Notes under the pieces: generated by a model
Told to the model about the DNA's origin: nothing
The model's database searches: none
What the model saw: only the letters and a program-made list of their open reading frames with translations
Position numbers and translations under genes: made by a program
In this document: in pieces, positions 21,979 through 31,956 of the stretch
Numbering within the stretch: the stretch's first letter is position 1
How the letters are laid out: each line of letters begins with the position of its first letter
Assembly: GCA_023375785.1 (NCBI GenBank)
Contig: SZWC01007374.1
Span: 75,260-121,444 of the forward strand
Reading direction: 5' to 3'
Length of the DNA: 46,185 bases
From: Penium margaritaceum
Lineage: Eukaryota; Streptophyta; Zygnematophyceae; Desmidiales; Peniaceae

Positions 21979-22520
21979 AGCGGAACGTGGATGGTTCACA
22001 TGGATGGGGTGTAGGACAAAAGATGATTAGAGGATTTAGGAAAAATGATTAATCAATGTTTAGCAGTAAGTGTACTTAGATATCAAGTGTCAGGCGAGTC
22101 AAGAACATATATGCAGTGCGAAGAATGAGAATGAGGCATATGGTGGGTCCTTGGTGTTCAGATTGAGCGACGCTTGCAGAATTGTGGCATGATTGGCTGC
22201 TTTGAGAAGCTCTGTCAAGAATTCGAGGGATTCGAGAATATCAAGGTGCGTCTTCATAAAAGTCAAGAAGCGTCAAGAATTTGACCAAACAATATCAAAA
22301 CATCGATATAGTTTGCGACACTCCTTATGACCTTTCTAGAAGTTGGTAGAAGTTGTCAGAAATCTCTAAAACGGAACACTGGAGGTCGGGGCAGTTGGCC
22401 AGAAAGCCGTAAGCCGATCAGCATAAAAATCCAATGGTCGATGCGTTATGGGCCATGAATGAAATGATTGAAATACCCACTGATGGAGTTTAGGGACTCG
22501 TGTACATCAGGGACGTAACA
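21979..22520 (-). mobile_element. Gypsy-2 3' LTR
   Basis: On the minus strand it starts TGTTACGTCCCTGATGTACA at 22520 and runs to ...CACGTTCCGC. It pairs with 26718-27260. Confidence 0.8.
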
Positions 22521-22535
22521 CTTCCCTTCTTTTAG
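22521..22535 (-). promoter_or_regulatory. Gypsy-2 polypurine tract
   Basis: The minus strand reads TAAAAGAAGGGAAG immediately before the TGTTACG LTR start. Confidence 0.75.
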
Positions 22536-22960
22536 CCGTGACATCCCACTGCGTAAATAGACGTAGGCTGGTGACAATGATAGTAGCCGTCAATCAAGTG
22601 ATCCACGTTGCGGAGGTTGTCGTAAGGCTCCCAGCTACTACGCGTGGCGTCGTAGCCATGCCACTTGACCAGATATTGGGTCATTTTTCCACGGCGTTGA
22701 TGTCCGAGGATGTCTTCAAGTACGTACTCAATATCCCCTTCCACTTGTACAGGAGGTTGAGGGATAACTTCTATGATGGAGAAGTCCGTAGTAGGATCCC
22801 AATATTGCTTGATTTTGCTTGTGTGGAAGACAGGGTGGATCTCCATGCTATCAGGTAGGCAAAGTCAAGCAACACTAGGGGTTTGCATTCGCTCAATTTT
22901 AAATGGTCACAACCATCGGGGTTTGAGCATTACGAAGTCATGTCCTCATAGTTTGATGTT
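22532..22960 (-). pseudogene. pol: Gypsy-2 integrase C-terminus and chromodomain
   Basis: The minus-strand frame from 22846 begins MEIHPVFHTSKIKQYWDP, then EYVLEDILGHQRRGKMTQYL and VKWHGYDATRSSWEPYDNL, a well-preserved chromodomain, and ends at a TAG near 22532. Upstream on the same strand, KPRWL-like GPF/Y sequence is damaged by stops. This is the best-conserved coding part of Gypsy-2. Confidence 0.85.
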
Positions 22961-22999
22961 TGCTGATCTGACGAGGACACGATTACCACTGAACATGTC

Positions 23000-23990
23000 A
23001 TCACTACAAGGTCGGTCGGCTGCTTATTTCATGGCTGCTTTTGTCTTTGTGAGAGTCTGTCGTGTTTCCTCCCAAACACTTACGAAGTCCCAGCGCTGGA
23101 TGTCAACCGCAAGGATGTCGCTATGACTCTCTAATCTGGCCGGTTTGGTGGGAAGTTTACCGCAGACCACTTCGAAAGGGATTTTATTAGTTGCGGTTGA
23201 ATTGTTGGAGTTTTATGCTAGTTTGGCGGTCGGCAGCGTGGTTGGTCGCACACCAAATTTTACCGCACACCAATTGGTGTCTTGTGGCTCCTATAATGTG
23301 CAGAAGAGTTGCTCATGTGTCTGATTGGTCCACTATGTTTTTGTGTCGGTTTAAGGGTGGAATGCAATTGTTAGCTGGATCCGATTGCCCTATCGTATCA
23401 TCGTTTTGTACCAAAAGGAACTAGTGAAGTGGCCATCTTCGTAGCTGATTATGGTACGTGGCACGCCGTGCATCCATATGATGTAATTCCAGAACAACCA
23501 CAAAATGTTTCCTACAGTGAAGATGGTCGTTGTTGGTCTCAACTGCAATGTTTTTGAAAATTTGTCTACCCCGACAAGGATGGCGTCATACCCCTTGGGA
23601 TTGGCGAGCAGTCCCGTCACAAAGTCCATGTTGATGTCGGCCCCAATGTTATGTTGGAACAGGTAGGGGTTGGAGGATACTGGGTGACGTCGTGCGTAGA
23701 GACTTTTCTCTTAGACAGGTCTCACACGATTTGCAGAAGTTTGACACGTTGCTCTGTATCTTGTCCCACTACTAGTATTTTGCCAGTTTCTTGAGCATCT
23801 TCTCTTCATCATTTTGTGCACCTTGGCCTGTGGCGTGTCATTCCTCCGATAGCAGTATCTGTAGCTCCTTGTTTGGTTGAACGATGACCTAGAGAGTGGA
23901 TCGATGTTGCCAATAGGAGTCCTCAAACCAGAACTTGGTGTTGTCGTACACACCAAACTCCTCGTAACCTTTTATGAATTTTCTCGTGAG
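23000..23990 (-). pseudogene. pol: Gypsy-2 integrase remnant
   Basis: Minus strand. A damaged zinc-binding region ends in NFCKSCETCLREK (about 23740). NMDFVTGLLANPKGYDAILV and GVDKFSKTLQLRP carry the first Asp (about 23620). MHGVPRTIISYEDGHFTSSF shows SYED where SDRD is expected, so the second catalytic Asp is Tyr. The later TDGQTE motif reads TDTKT followed by a stop, so the Glu is lost as well. Inactive. Confidence 0.75.
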
Positions 23991-24363
23991 GTACCAGTCT
24001 CTTTTGACGAGCAATGTATTGATCTGGAACATCAAATCTGTTTGTCAACTTGGAGCATCCACCAATTAGTTTTCATGCCCATACTTGGTAATGTAGTCAA
24101 ATTTGGACTTGAGGAATTCCATCAAGTTTATGGATGGCTCAGAGATGGCTGACTCTTGAGATATTTCAACCCTTGACGGTCATCAGATAAAATTTATCGT
24201 TGGCATTCTAGATGGCATCGCCATGTCTTAAATGTCTGCATGACTGTGAGTATGTGCTTCTTGTGTACCGCATAGTTGAGTTCAGCCCACATAGTTTTCT
24301 CAACATATACGCGACTGGTTGCTTTCAACAGCTGTTGTGTTGGAGGAGGACGGTCATGATGGC

Positions 24364-24640
24364 TCAATCAGACGTGTCATTGGCCATAATATATTCCACC
24401 ATTTGATCTGCCAATTGATAGTCTAGCGTTGATGTCAGCGTATTTCTCAAAGAGTTCAGCGCCTCTTGTTTGTTGTCCCTCGAATTCCACTTGGTGGTGT
24501 TTTTAGTGAGAGTAGAGAGAGGCGCTGAAACTCGGGCGTAGTCCTTTGGGAATCGATGGTAGTAGTTGCACAAGCCCAAAAATACTTGAGCTTGACCTTT
24601 GTGGGTGTCGGCCAATCAACAGCCGCCTCCATTTGATGAG
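24364..24640 (-). pseudogene. pol: Gypsy-2 RT end and RNase H start
   Basis: Minus strand: AAVDWPTPTKVK, FLGLCNYYHRFPKDYARVSA, PLSTLTKNTTKW, QEALNSLRNTLTSTLDYQLA, matching Gypsy-3 33140-33390. The homology resumes directly after a short repeat that replaces the RT core. Confidence 0.8.
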
Positions 24641-24654
24641 TGTCGGAAACGCCT

Positions 24655-24752
24655 TCGTTACAGTTACAATCTTCATTATTGGTGATCTTCGTTACTGTTA
24701 CAATCTTCGTTATCGTTACAATCTTCGTTATTGGCCAATCTTTGTTACTGGC
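24655..24752. repeat. 18-bp tandem repeat at the Gypsy-2 RT deletion
   Basis: Imperfect copies of GTTACAATCTTCGTTATC occur about four to five times on the plus strand. They sit exactly where about 1 kb of RT coding sequence should be, between the protease-RT linker and the RT end. Confidence 0.75.
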
Positions 24753-25260
24753 GAAGGTCATCGCCGTCGCCTCAAGAGTTTCTTCCACTTCATCTGCTTT
24801 CACGTGGACAAGCCAAACTTGAGCTGTGCTTTTCAGGTATCGATTGGCTACATACGGAGATATCGGTTGGTGTTTTATGGCTGTTGTATCTTCCTCTGTT
24901 GGTTCCACCTCTGCTCCTTCCCATAATAACTGTTGCATTGTGGGTCACTCGACAAAAGGTATGTGTCCTTTTCTGCCACGGATACTGAGATAGACCAATG
25001 TGCTTCTCCAATCCACCTGTGGATTGTACCGCTGTAGGAAATCTCTCCCGAGGATGATTTTGTGGTCATCCAAACGGTTACATCGTGTAGATCTCCAATT
25101 CAGAGTCAGAGTGGCTCGAGAAGTCACCGGATCTGTAGTCGTCGGTCAACGGTTTCCCTTCAAATACTCTTGGTTCGGTCTACAAACCCAATTTTCAAAC
25201 CATGTCGCTGCTTACACAGCTGTAAAAAGCTCCTCCATCGTGTAATGTCGGTATCGTTCT
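24753..25260 (-). pseudogene. pol: Gypsy-2 protease end and RT-linker remnant
   Basis: Minus strand: RLDDHKIILGRDFLQRYNP and QVDWRSTLVYLSI is the conserved end of the gypsy protease region. Then a linker with EPTEEDTTAIKHQP, RYLKSTAQVWLVHV and EVEETLEATA corresponds to Gypsy-3 31600-31760. Frameshifts and stops divide it. The catalytic DSG of the protease was not identified. Confidence 0.65.
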
Positions 25261-25899
25261 GCGACTCTTATGACCCCTTGATTCTACCCATAGCAGCATC
25301 GCCGGTTGGTCGTCCTCGTACCCTTCGTAAATTTTGCGACCTCAGGAACCCTCATTTATGGTGATACAAGCCGTTTAGATGGACAATCAATAGGCAGATT
25401 TTTTTTTTTAACCGGTCAGGAGCCTCGCTGTCTACTCCTGCCCTTTTTTGTTTCCGGACCCTTCACTCTTGTTCTGCAAAGCCCCCCCTTCATGGTTTGC
25501 TGATGCCGTTTCTAACCGTCGCACGAGATGTGACGCGACTAATCGCAAGTCCAAGGGATACGTTTTTTGTGTTGATCGATGGCGTCAATCTCCATCAGGG
25601 ATGTGATTTCTGTCGATTGTGACTTTCTTCCACCATGATAAAAATTATGACTTTGGGGTCACCAGTCATTAGATTCGTGCATTTGATAGTTGGTGTTGTC
25701 GATGTAATCGACTGCTGCGATCATTTTTTTTGGAAGGTCGTCTTGGATACTAAAAATGGCAATTGCTTGCTGAATATCTCAATTAAGGCTGTTGTTGTAG
25801 TAGTAACACAATTTGTCGGGGGCGAGGTCACTCTCGGTGATGATTTTGCCGTAACGCCGAGTGTAATCCGCCATGCCGGACTACTAACACAATCATTGG

Positions 25900-26310
25900 A
25901 AGTCGTGTTGTCCGTCAAACATTTTGCTCAGCTTTCATGAACATGCAAGGGTAGTGCGTGCGATGTCACTCCATGTTTATGGTGGTGTGAAAGAGTCATG
26001 CAACGCTGGATTAATCTGCTCGAGAGGTAGTACGCCTGTGGTCGACGATGTGAGAGGGGTTGCGTGAGCTGTTGATCTGGCTCTACTGGTCTCCTGCTGT
26101 CGTTGGATGGTCTTTACGATGTACAACCGACTAAAAGTTGTGCCACGCAAAAGCGAGGCCATAAGGTCAATTTTCTTCGTTGTTGACAATAGCCGCGGTG
26201 TAGTACACTTCGAAATGCGTCAGCCACATCGTGACTGTTGGTCCCTTGTAGTTTATGAGATCGAACGACTCGAGAAGTGCCAGTCAAATTTGGAGTTATC
26301 TCAAGAGCTA
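25900..26310 (-). pseudogene. gag: Gypsy-2 gag remnant
   Basis: Minus strand: FEVYYTAAIVNNEEN and, in another frame, KIDLMASLLRGTTFSRLYIV then KTIQRQQETS, matching EVYFTADGVNDDKKKIDLPA and ALLRGTALSWW of Gypsy-3 gag. Only the retrotransposon gag core is visible; the zinc knuckle was not found. Confidence 0.65.
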
Positions 26311-26717
26311 TAAATTTCTCTTGGTGATTACTGCTTCGCGTGCATAGGACACCAAAGATCCTCCATCACCATGTTGAGTTGTTGGAGCAGATAGGTGTTG
26401 AGGTTCTCAACCAACAAAGAGATGTACAAGAATCTCTCAATAGCTTCTGGTACATGTCTTTGTTGATTCGTTCTTGTCAAGCAGTGTTGTTTGGCTCGCT
26501 TGGAGTGTGGGTGTTCACATGTTGCTGATCCTCCATTGTTGAAGTACTCATCGGGGACTGCTGCTCATTGCTCGTTGCGCTCGCTCCGTTTACAATTTTT
26601 GTCGTAGTGTGTGCGATCTTCTGAACGATGGAAATGCGCTCATGACTTTTGTGAGGTTGTTGCTGGGTAGTTAATGTATTGGTTGTTCCTCCACCGTCGT
26701 TGTGTCCTCATCCGTCG

Positions 26718-27260
26718 TGCGGAACATGGATGGTTCAGAGGGATGATGTGAGGGACAAAAGACAATTTGGAAATTTAAGACAAATTGATGATTTGTATTA
26801 AGCAGTACTTATACTTCTATGATAAGTGTTGAGTGAGTTGAGCACATATATACAATGCCGAGAATGAGAATGAAGCATATCTGGGGTCATCTGAGTTTGG
26901 ACCGAGCGACACGTACAAGGTCGAGCCGTGAGTGGCTGCTCCGAGAAGCTTTGCCGAAAAGTCGAGGGGCATCGAGAATATCAAGGTGTGTGTTTATGAT
27001 ATTCTAGCTCCATCAAGAAGTCGACCGAACAATATCAAAACATCGATATAGTTTGCGACACTTCTGTTGACCTTTTAAGAAGGTTGTCAAAGTTGTCAGA
27101 AACTTCTGGAACGAAAAATCAGATGTCAGGGCAGTTAGCCAAAATGCCCTTGACAGAACGTCGTACAAATGCAAAGGTCAGCGTGCATTGGGCCATGAAT
27201 GTAATGACAAAAATGCCCACTCGTAGAGTTCAGGGACTCGTGTACATCATGGACGTAACA
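26718..27260 (-). mobile_element. Gypsy-2 5' LTR
   Basis: Minus strand starts TGTTACGTCCATGATGTACA at 27260 and ends GTTCCGCA. It is homologous end to end with 21979-22520; both include CATATATGTTC/CATATATGTGC-type TATATA sequence and CATTCTCATTCTC. Confidence 0.8.
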
Positions 27261-27623
27261 ACTTCATCCATGTCAACCACCTACGTGCCGCTCGACGGAA
27301 CAATGAGGTGGTGACAGTGTTGACACTATTTTTTTATGGGGACAATGTGGAATAATATAGTGTTAAGGTATCAGTTGAATTGCAATGACTTTTGTTTGAA
27401 GTGGGATTTTGAAGGGGCATAATAACCCTTCTACCCACTTCGTGAGGGGGTTAGTGACGCCCTACCCATCGCTTTAAAAACCGGACTCCCCCGTCCGGTG
27501 GTTTCAAAGATAAAACCAGAATGTCCACTCGCTTCACCATGCTTGATTAGCGTAATGCACTGCTTATTGAGCGAAGTGGGGCATGTCAATCCCGCTCGTG
27601 ATTCTCGCTCCCATGCGAGAATT

Positions 27624-27787
27624 GCGATCGAGCGATGAAATGTTTTTTTTTACACGCAACCCCTTGGTTTGATTTCAGGGTTTTCATGTTTTTTGCTACT
27701 CGCAAAAAAACACAAAACCTTAGATCAAACCACGGGGGTTTGCGTGTCGAACAAAAAAAAAACAGGTCATGGCTTGATCGCGATCAA
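27624..27787. repeat. Fold-back element FB2
   Basis: Left arm GCGATCGAGCGATGAAATG, poly-T, ACACGCAACCCC, TTGGTTTGAT. The right arm is its complement (ATCAAACCACGGGGGTTTGC, GTGT, poly-A, then CTTGATCGCGATC). The centre is GTTTTTTGC/GCAAAAAAAC near 27688-27711. It has the same architecture and border motif as FB1. Confidence 0.8.
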
Positions 27788-27827
27788 GCAAAACACCCAT
27801 ATTTAGATCAAGCTGAAGTGCTCCTTC

Positions 27828-27930
27828 GTTTTTTTTCCTACACACAAAACCCCCATTTAATGCAAAACTTAGTCAAACCCTAATCCAAATTACATTCAGG
27901 GTTTTAGGGTTTTAGTTTTGCGCGGGCTCC
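27828..27930. repeat. Partial fold-back element
   Basis: Poly-T then CCTACACACAAAACCCCCATTT, the same arm motif as FB1/FB2, followed by AAACCCTAATCC/GGGTTTTAGGGTTTTAG complementarity. The full opposite arm is not evident. Confidence 0.5.
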
Positions 27931-28488
27931 TTATGGGCCCCGCGGTAGTAGGGCTCAGCGGGTTCCCTTTCAACGCATGGGGAGTCTCGGACCCCTCGTG
28001 AATGTCAGAGTTGGCATAGTGGAAGTGGTTTGGATTTTGGCAGTAAGCTCTAGGTTCCTTGCTACTTGTACAAGGATCTTGGTGCTCAGCACGACAACAT
28101 GTACAAAGAACAGAAATTTAATCCCTTTATTGATAGTACTAAGTACAAAGTACAAGTCAGTGTGAACACAACTATGTACAAAGAATTGAGCTGCCTGGCA
28201 TCCTGAAAGGGAAAATCCCTGCTAGGCCTTCAAGGCTGTTGACGCAAGGGATCTTGGCACTGCCATCGTCTTCAGGATAGTTTGGCCTCCAGGCAGTCAA
28301 GCGTCCTCCTTCCAGGCTGGCATAAACGTGCCAGTATTACAGGGATCTTCACAGCAAACTCCAACAGAGTCTTGGCTTGGGTACTCCTGTAGAGACCTCA
28401 GGGGCCATGACAATGGTGATGGCTGAGTAGCAGAAGTCTGAAGCTCTTGAAGTGCTGAGGCTGGGATGTCAGAGAGAGAGGGATTGAT

Positions 28489-28496
28489 TTTTTATA
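28489..28496 (-). promoter_or_regulatory. TATA box of the solo LTR
   Basis: Minus strand TATAAAAA, at the position aligned to TATAAAAG of the Copia-C 5' LTR. Confidence 0.65.
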
Positions 28497-28559
28497 AAGG
28501 TGTGCTAGGGCCGCCGCATTATATACATGTGGTCCTTGCAAGTTGACAGCCTATGAGGC

Positions 28560-28702
28560 GAAGCTTCCTCATATGTGGTGGCAGCAGTGACCTCTTGTCT
28601 TTGCGGTATAAAGCTTCCTTATAGAGGAAGCTTCCTTGTAGAGGAAGCTTCCTCTAGCTCTGTGATGTGACATGGTTGTAGAGTCAGCTTTCGGGAAGCT
28701 TC
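28560..28702 (-). promoter_or_regulatory. Cluster of GAAGCTTC sites (heat-shock-element-like) in the solo LTR
   Basis: GAAGCTTC at 28560, 28627, 28644 and 28695, all upstream of the TATA box in LTR orientation. GAAnnTTC is the core of the heat-shock element. The 28627/28644 pair is 17 bp apart, the same spacing as in Copia-C. Confidence 0.5.
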
Positions 28703-29190
28703 ATCCATCTTCATAGTGAAATTTCTTCGTCGAGTGGCTTCCTTCAGAAGCAATCCTCCTGCACTATTCATGCTGCTACACAGGTTGATGTGGATTTGGA
28801 GATCCTCGTGCATGTTGGATATGATGTAGTAGATGTTTCTCTTTAATTTTGGGTGCATGCAAGCCAGGCAGGATTAGGTATTCTTGCCCCATGTTCCTAT
28901 GTAGCACTATGTAGAACGTAGCTTCCCATCTCCCCAGGAGTGTGTCAAGAGCATGCACTACCTTATGTGCATGCCTACACACAATGTACAATCTAGGCCC
29001 TTTAGACCCCAAGGGCATGGATGCCAGGAAAATATATGGTAGTTGTTGTGGAGAATTCCCAACAGTTTTGGACCCAACAATATCACAGAAAAATCCGTAA
29101 CTCCTTGTACGGTCTGCCGAATACTGCACTGACTTCACAGTTGTGGAGCATAAAACCAGCGCACTAATTTCATACTAAAACAGTGAAAAC

Positions 29191-29246
29191 CACACACAAC
29201 CCCCCTTCTAAAATTCACAAACCCCAAAAATGAGGGGTTTGTGAAT
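29191..29246. repeat. Fold-back element FB3 (short)
   Basis: CACACACAACCCCCC is followed by a perfect 13-bp stem, ATTCACAAACCCC (29213-29225) with GGGGTTTGTGAAT (29234-29246), around an 8-nt loop. It carries the same ACACACAA-CCCC signature as the other fold-back elements. Confidence 0.65.
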
Positions 29247-29362
29247 GTTAAAAACATTTGTCAATGTCAGTATGTCCATGCTGCATCGCATGTAGCATCG
29301 ATATGCTTTTTTTTCTTGTTGTTCGTGGGTAGAGGTGTCTCATTTCCCAAACGCCTGGTAGG

Positions 29363-29913
29363 TGTTACGTTCCAGACGTACACGAGTCCCTAATCTTCTC
29401 AAGTGGACATTTATGATATTACACAAACAGCCCACTGTGTCGCGAGGACTGCGATATTCACTCTGATGGCCGAGGGCAAACTGGCTAGCTACCCCGCCCC
29501 TAGTGGTATTCTCGAACCTTCTAACAAATTTGACCACTCTCATGAACCTACGAACAGAAGTGTCACAACCTTTTAGTTGATTTCTCGACGACTCTCAACG
29601 AATCTGGATTTATGAAGATGCATCGCACATCTTCACCATCGATTCACGAAGACCTCCGACTTCTCGGCGGACCTCCTTGAATCCAACCACTCACGACTCG
29701 ACTCCGCATGCGTCGCTCGACATTCGACCCAACGATCCCGACTATGCTTCATTCGTAACTTGTCACTTGTATATATATCAACGATCATTTTGACACTTGT
29801 CATTGAAGTACACTTACCGCTAATAATAAATTGCTCAAGTGTCTCCAATTCTAAAACATGTTTTGCCTCGCAACTTCTACCTATTCACCATCTACGCTCC
29901 GTTCAACATAACA
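29363..29913 (+). mobile_element. Gypsy-3 5' LTR (551 bp)
   Basis: TGTTACGTTCC...CAACATAACA. A TATATATA stretch lies at about 29769. It pairs with 44433-44964, sharing TACACGAGTCCCTAATC and GAAGTGTCACAACC-type blocks. Confidence 0.9.
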
Positions 29914-29915
29914 CT

Positions 29916-29926
29916 TGGTATCAGAG
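29916..29926 (+). promoter_or_regulatory. Gypsy-3 primer-binding site
   Basis: TGGTATCAGAG two bases after the LTR end (initiator tRNA-Met type). Confidence 0.88.
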
Positions 29927-30092
29927 TGCAGTAGTGCTGGAGAGGCATCTGACTATATTACTCATCCGGAGGGCTACCGTACACAAGTCTTCAGCGCATC
30001 TCGCATGTCAAGACTTTGCAGAATTTGAGACTACTACGTGAGACGAGCGAGAGCAACTGACGACCAGCAGCAGGTCTTCGACCACGACTTCA

Positions 30093-31044
30093 ATGATGGA
30101 GGAGCAGAATGTGCCGATGCACACGAATCCTGAAGCGGCAACAAACGTTGGCGTAGCAGGCTTTGCGGCAGCTAGAACTAAACCTACGGCTTTGGCGACC
30201 AATCCCGTCACGGACCCGACGGCAATGAACCAGCCACCCCTACCAACAGCCTCGACGATGACTACAGGGATGACAGGTGGCACTGGACGACAGGCGCGGA
30301 TCAACGAGGAACTGGCAAACATGATCTCTGAGCTCGAGAGCATCAACAACCACCTAATTCAACAACTCAATGTCGCGATAGAGGCTATTTTCAATGCAAG
30401 CACGCATGAAGCAGTGCCTGTCGAGAGAAATCCCCACCTCTCGAGCAAACCCAAAATTCGTCCGGCTTCACCAGAACTTCTCGACCCTGCAAACTCAAAA
30501 GGACCGACGGTTCTGACGTGGCTGACAAGTTTGGAGGTGTACTTCACCGCTGATGGGGTCAACGACGATAAAAAGAAAATTGACCTTCCGGCCGCGCTTT
30601 TGCGTGGCACAGCGTTAAGTTGGTGGTCTGACCTAAAGACCATCCAATGGCAATAGGAGACCGGCGGAGCATCATCAACGACTTACGCAGAGATTCTGCG
30701 AGATCATCTCTAGATAAGACACGCCCCCAACAAATCATGTTTTCACTACAACAATGACCTCAAGTGAAATATCTGGCGAGCGATTGCCATTTTCGGCATC
30801 CAAAACAACTTGCCTTAGATGATTGTAGCAGCAAAAAGGATCGACAGCGTCGACTACAACGCTCAGATCCAGGGATCCTACGGCTAGCGACTCGTAATCA
30901 CAATTATTGTGGGAATGGAAAAAACCAATGAACGTACTCCTCGACTCTGATGGAAGGAGATGCCATCGACCTTAGAGATAAGCGAGCTTGCTACAACTGC
31001 GGAAAATTCGGGCACATTGCTCGCAACTGTTGGAACAAGCATTA
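30093..31044 (+). pseudogene. gag: Gypsy-3 gag with intact CCHC zinc knuckle
   Basis: The open frame 30093-30656 starts MMEEQNVPMHTNPEAA. It contains an Asn/Thr/Pro-rich N-terminus, a helical segment (RINEELANMISELESINNHL) and the retrotransposon gag core, TWLTSLEVYFTADGVNDD and LRGTALSWWSDLK. TAG at 30654 and further stops and shifts follow. The nucleocapsid motif CYNCGKFGHIARNC is intact at 30989-31030 (CX2CX4HX4C). Gag would coat the RNA; here the link between core and knuckle is broken. Confidence 0.8.
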
Positions 31045-31129
31045 AGCCAAAAAGCGGGGAAGTCCGAGAAAAATGAGTCAGGAAATCGAAGAGGACAAGA
31101 TTAGAAGGTGCAACTCTTGTCCATGAGGA

Positions 31130-31802
31130 GCGGTCTGTGCCAAACGATTGTCCACATGAACGGGCCACATCACCTGAGATCGCAAAGTTTGACGTGGGAT
31201 ACGAGTACGACCAACCCGTGATACTGCTAAAAGTGCAGCTTCGAAGATGCAGAAGTCACAGAATGGTACCGGCACTATTGGATGGAGGAGATCCACATAG
31301 CTTCGTAAGCAATGACATGGTTTGAAAGCTGGTTTTGCAGACCAAACCAGGGGTGTTTGAAGGAAAAACAGTTGATAAGAGACTATAGATACGGAGACTC
31401 CAAGAACCACTACAACTACAAGTGGGAGATCTTCAGGATGTAACGGTCTAGAGGTCTAGTCCAATGAGCGATCACAGTATCACCCTTGGACGAGATATTC
31501 CGTAGTAGCACAATCCGCAGGCTGACTAGAAGAGCGGCAATGTCTACGTGGAGATAGACAGTGCCAAACGACAACTTATGCATGCGGGACGGAAGCCAAC
31601 AGCGGAAGCACCAGAGGTGGAAGCAACAGATGAAGTTACAGAATCCGAAAAGCGACAACCAGTGCAGCTGACACCGCTCAACGTGGCCAAGCACTGTATA
31701 CAAAGAGGGGCTCGTGCGTGGCTTATACACCTCAAGCCGATGGGAGAAGCAAAAGTGGCAGCATCTGACTCATCATCGGCCTCATCAACCTCAACGACCT
31801 AG
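31130..31802 (+). pseudogene. pol: Gypsy-3 protease region and linker to RT
   Basis: MVPALLDGGDPHSFVSNDM (31262-31320) corresponds to the retropepsin core LxDSGAxxxFI. The catalytic Asp is kept, but the next residue is Gly (DGG for DSG/DTG). After a stop at 31323 come HSITLGRDIP and, from 31548, a Glu/Lys-rich linker with AKHCIQRGARAWLIHLKPMG to a TAG at 31800. Gypsy-2 has the equivalent linker at 24753-24938. Confidence 0.7.
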
Positions 31803-31956
31803 ACGAAGTTTGCGATGGTACCCAAAGATTTCGCACCACTCATCGAGGAGTTTGCCAACTTGTTCCCCGACGAACTCCTAAAAACTTTACCTCCTCAGCG
31901 AGACATTGACCATCGCATCGAATTGAAGCCAGGTAGCTGACCTACCATCCGGGTGC

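Larger units (their letters stand above)
21979..27260 (-). mobile_element. Gypsy-2: decayed chromovirus on the minus strand
   Basis: It has two ~542-bp LTRs (21979-22520 and 26718-27260). Between them, reading leftward, are gag, protease, RNase H, integrase and chromodomain remnants. Most of RT is absent. No target-site duplication was found (TGCCA to the left, ACTTC to the right). A polypurine tract abuts the 3' LTR; an initiator tRNA primer site was not recognised. Confidence 0.8.
28026..29182 (-). mobile_element. Solo LTR related to the Copia-C LTR
   Basis: On the minus strand it begins TGTTTTAGTATGAAATTAGT at 29182 and aligns along its length with the Copia-C 5' LTR: GTGCGCTGG, GCA..ATTCGG, GTTACGGATTTT, GGGAATTCTC, TAAAGGGCCT, GAAGCTTC sites, TATA box, AAGGCCTAGCA, ACTTGTACTTTGTA, TTGTACAAG. 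Length (~1157 bp) matches Copia-C (1145 bp). No internal element sequence or primer site follows, so it is a solo LTR. Flanking target duplication was not recognised. Confidence 0.75.

Noticed and set aside
21974..27265. Target-site duplication for Gypsy-2
   Set aside because: The five bases on the two sides (TGCCA and ACTTC) do not match, so no duplication can be claimed.
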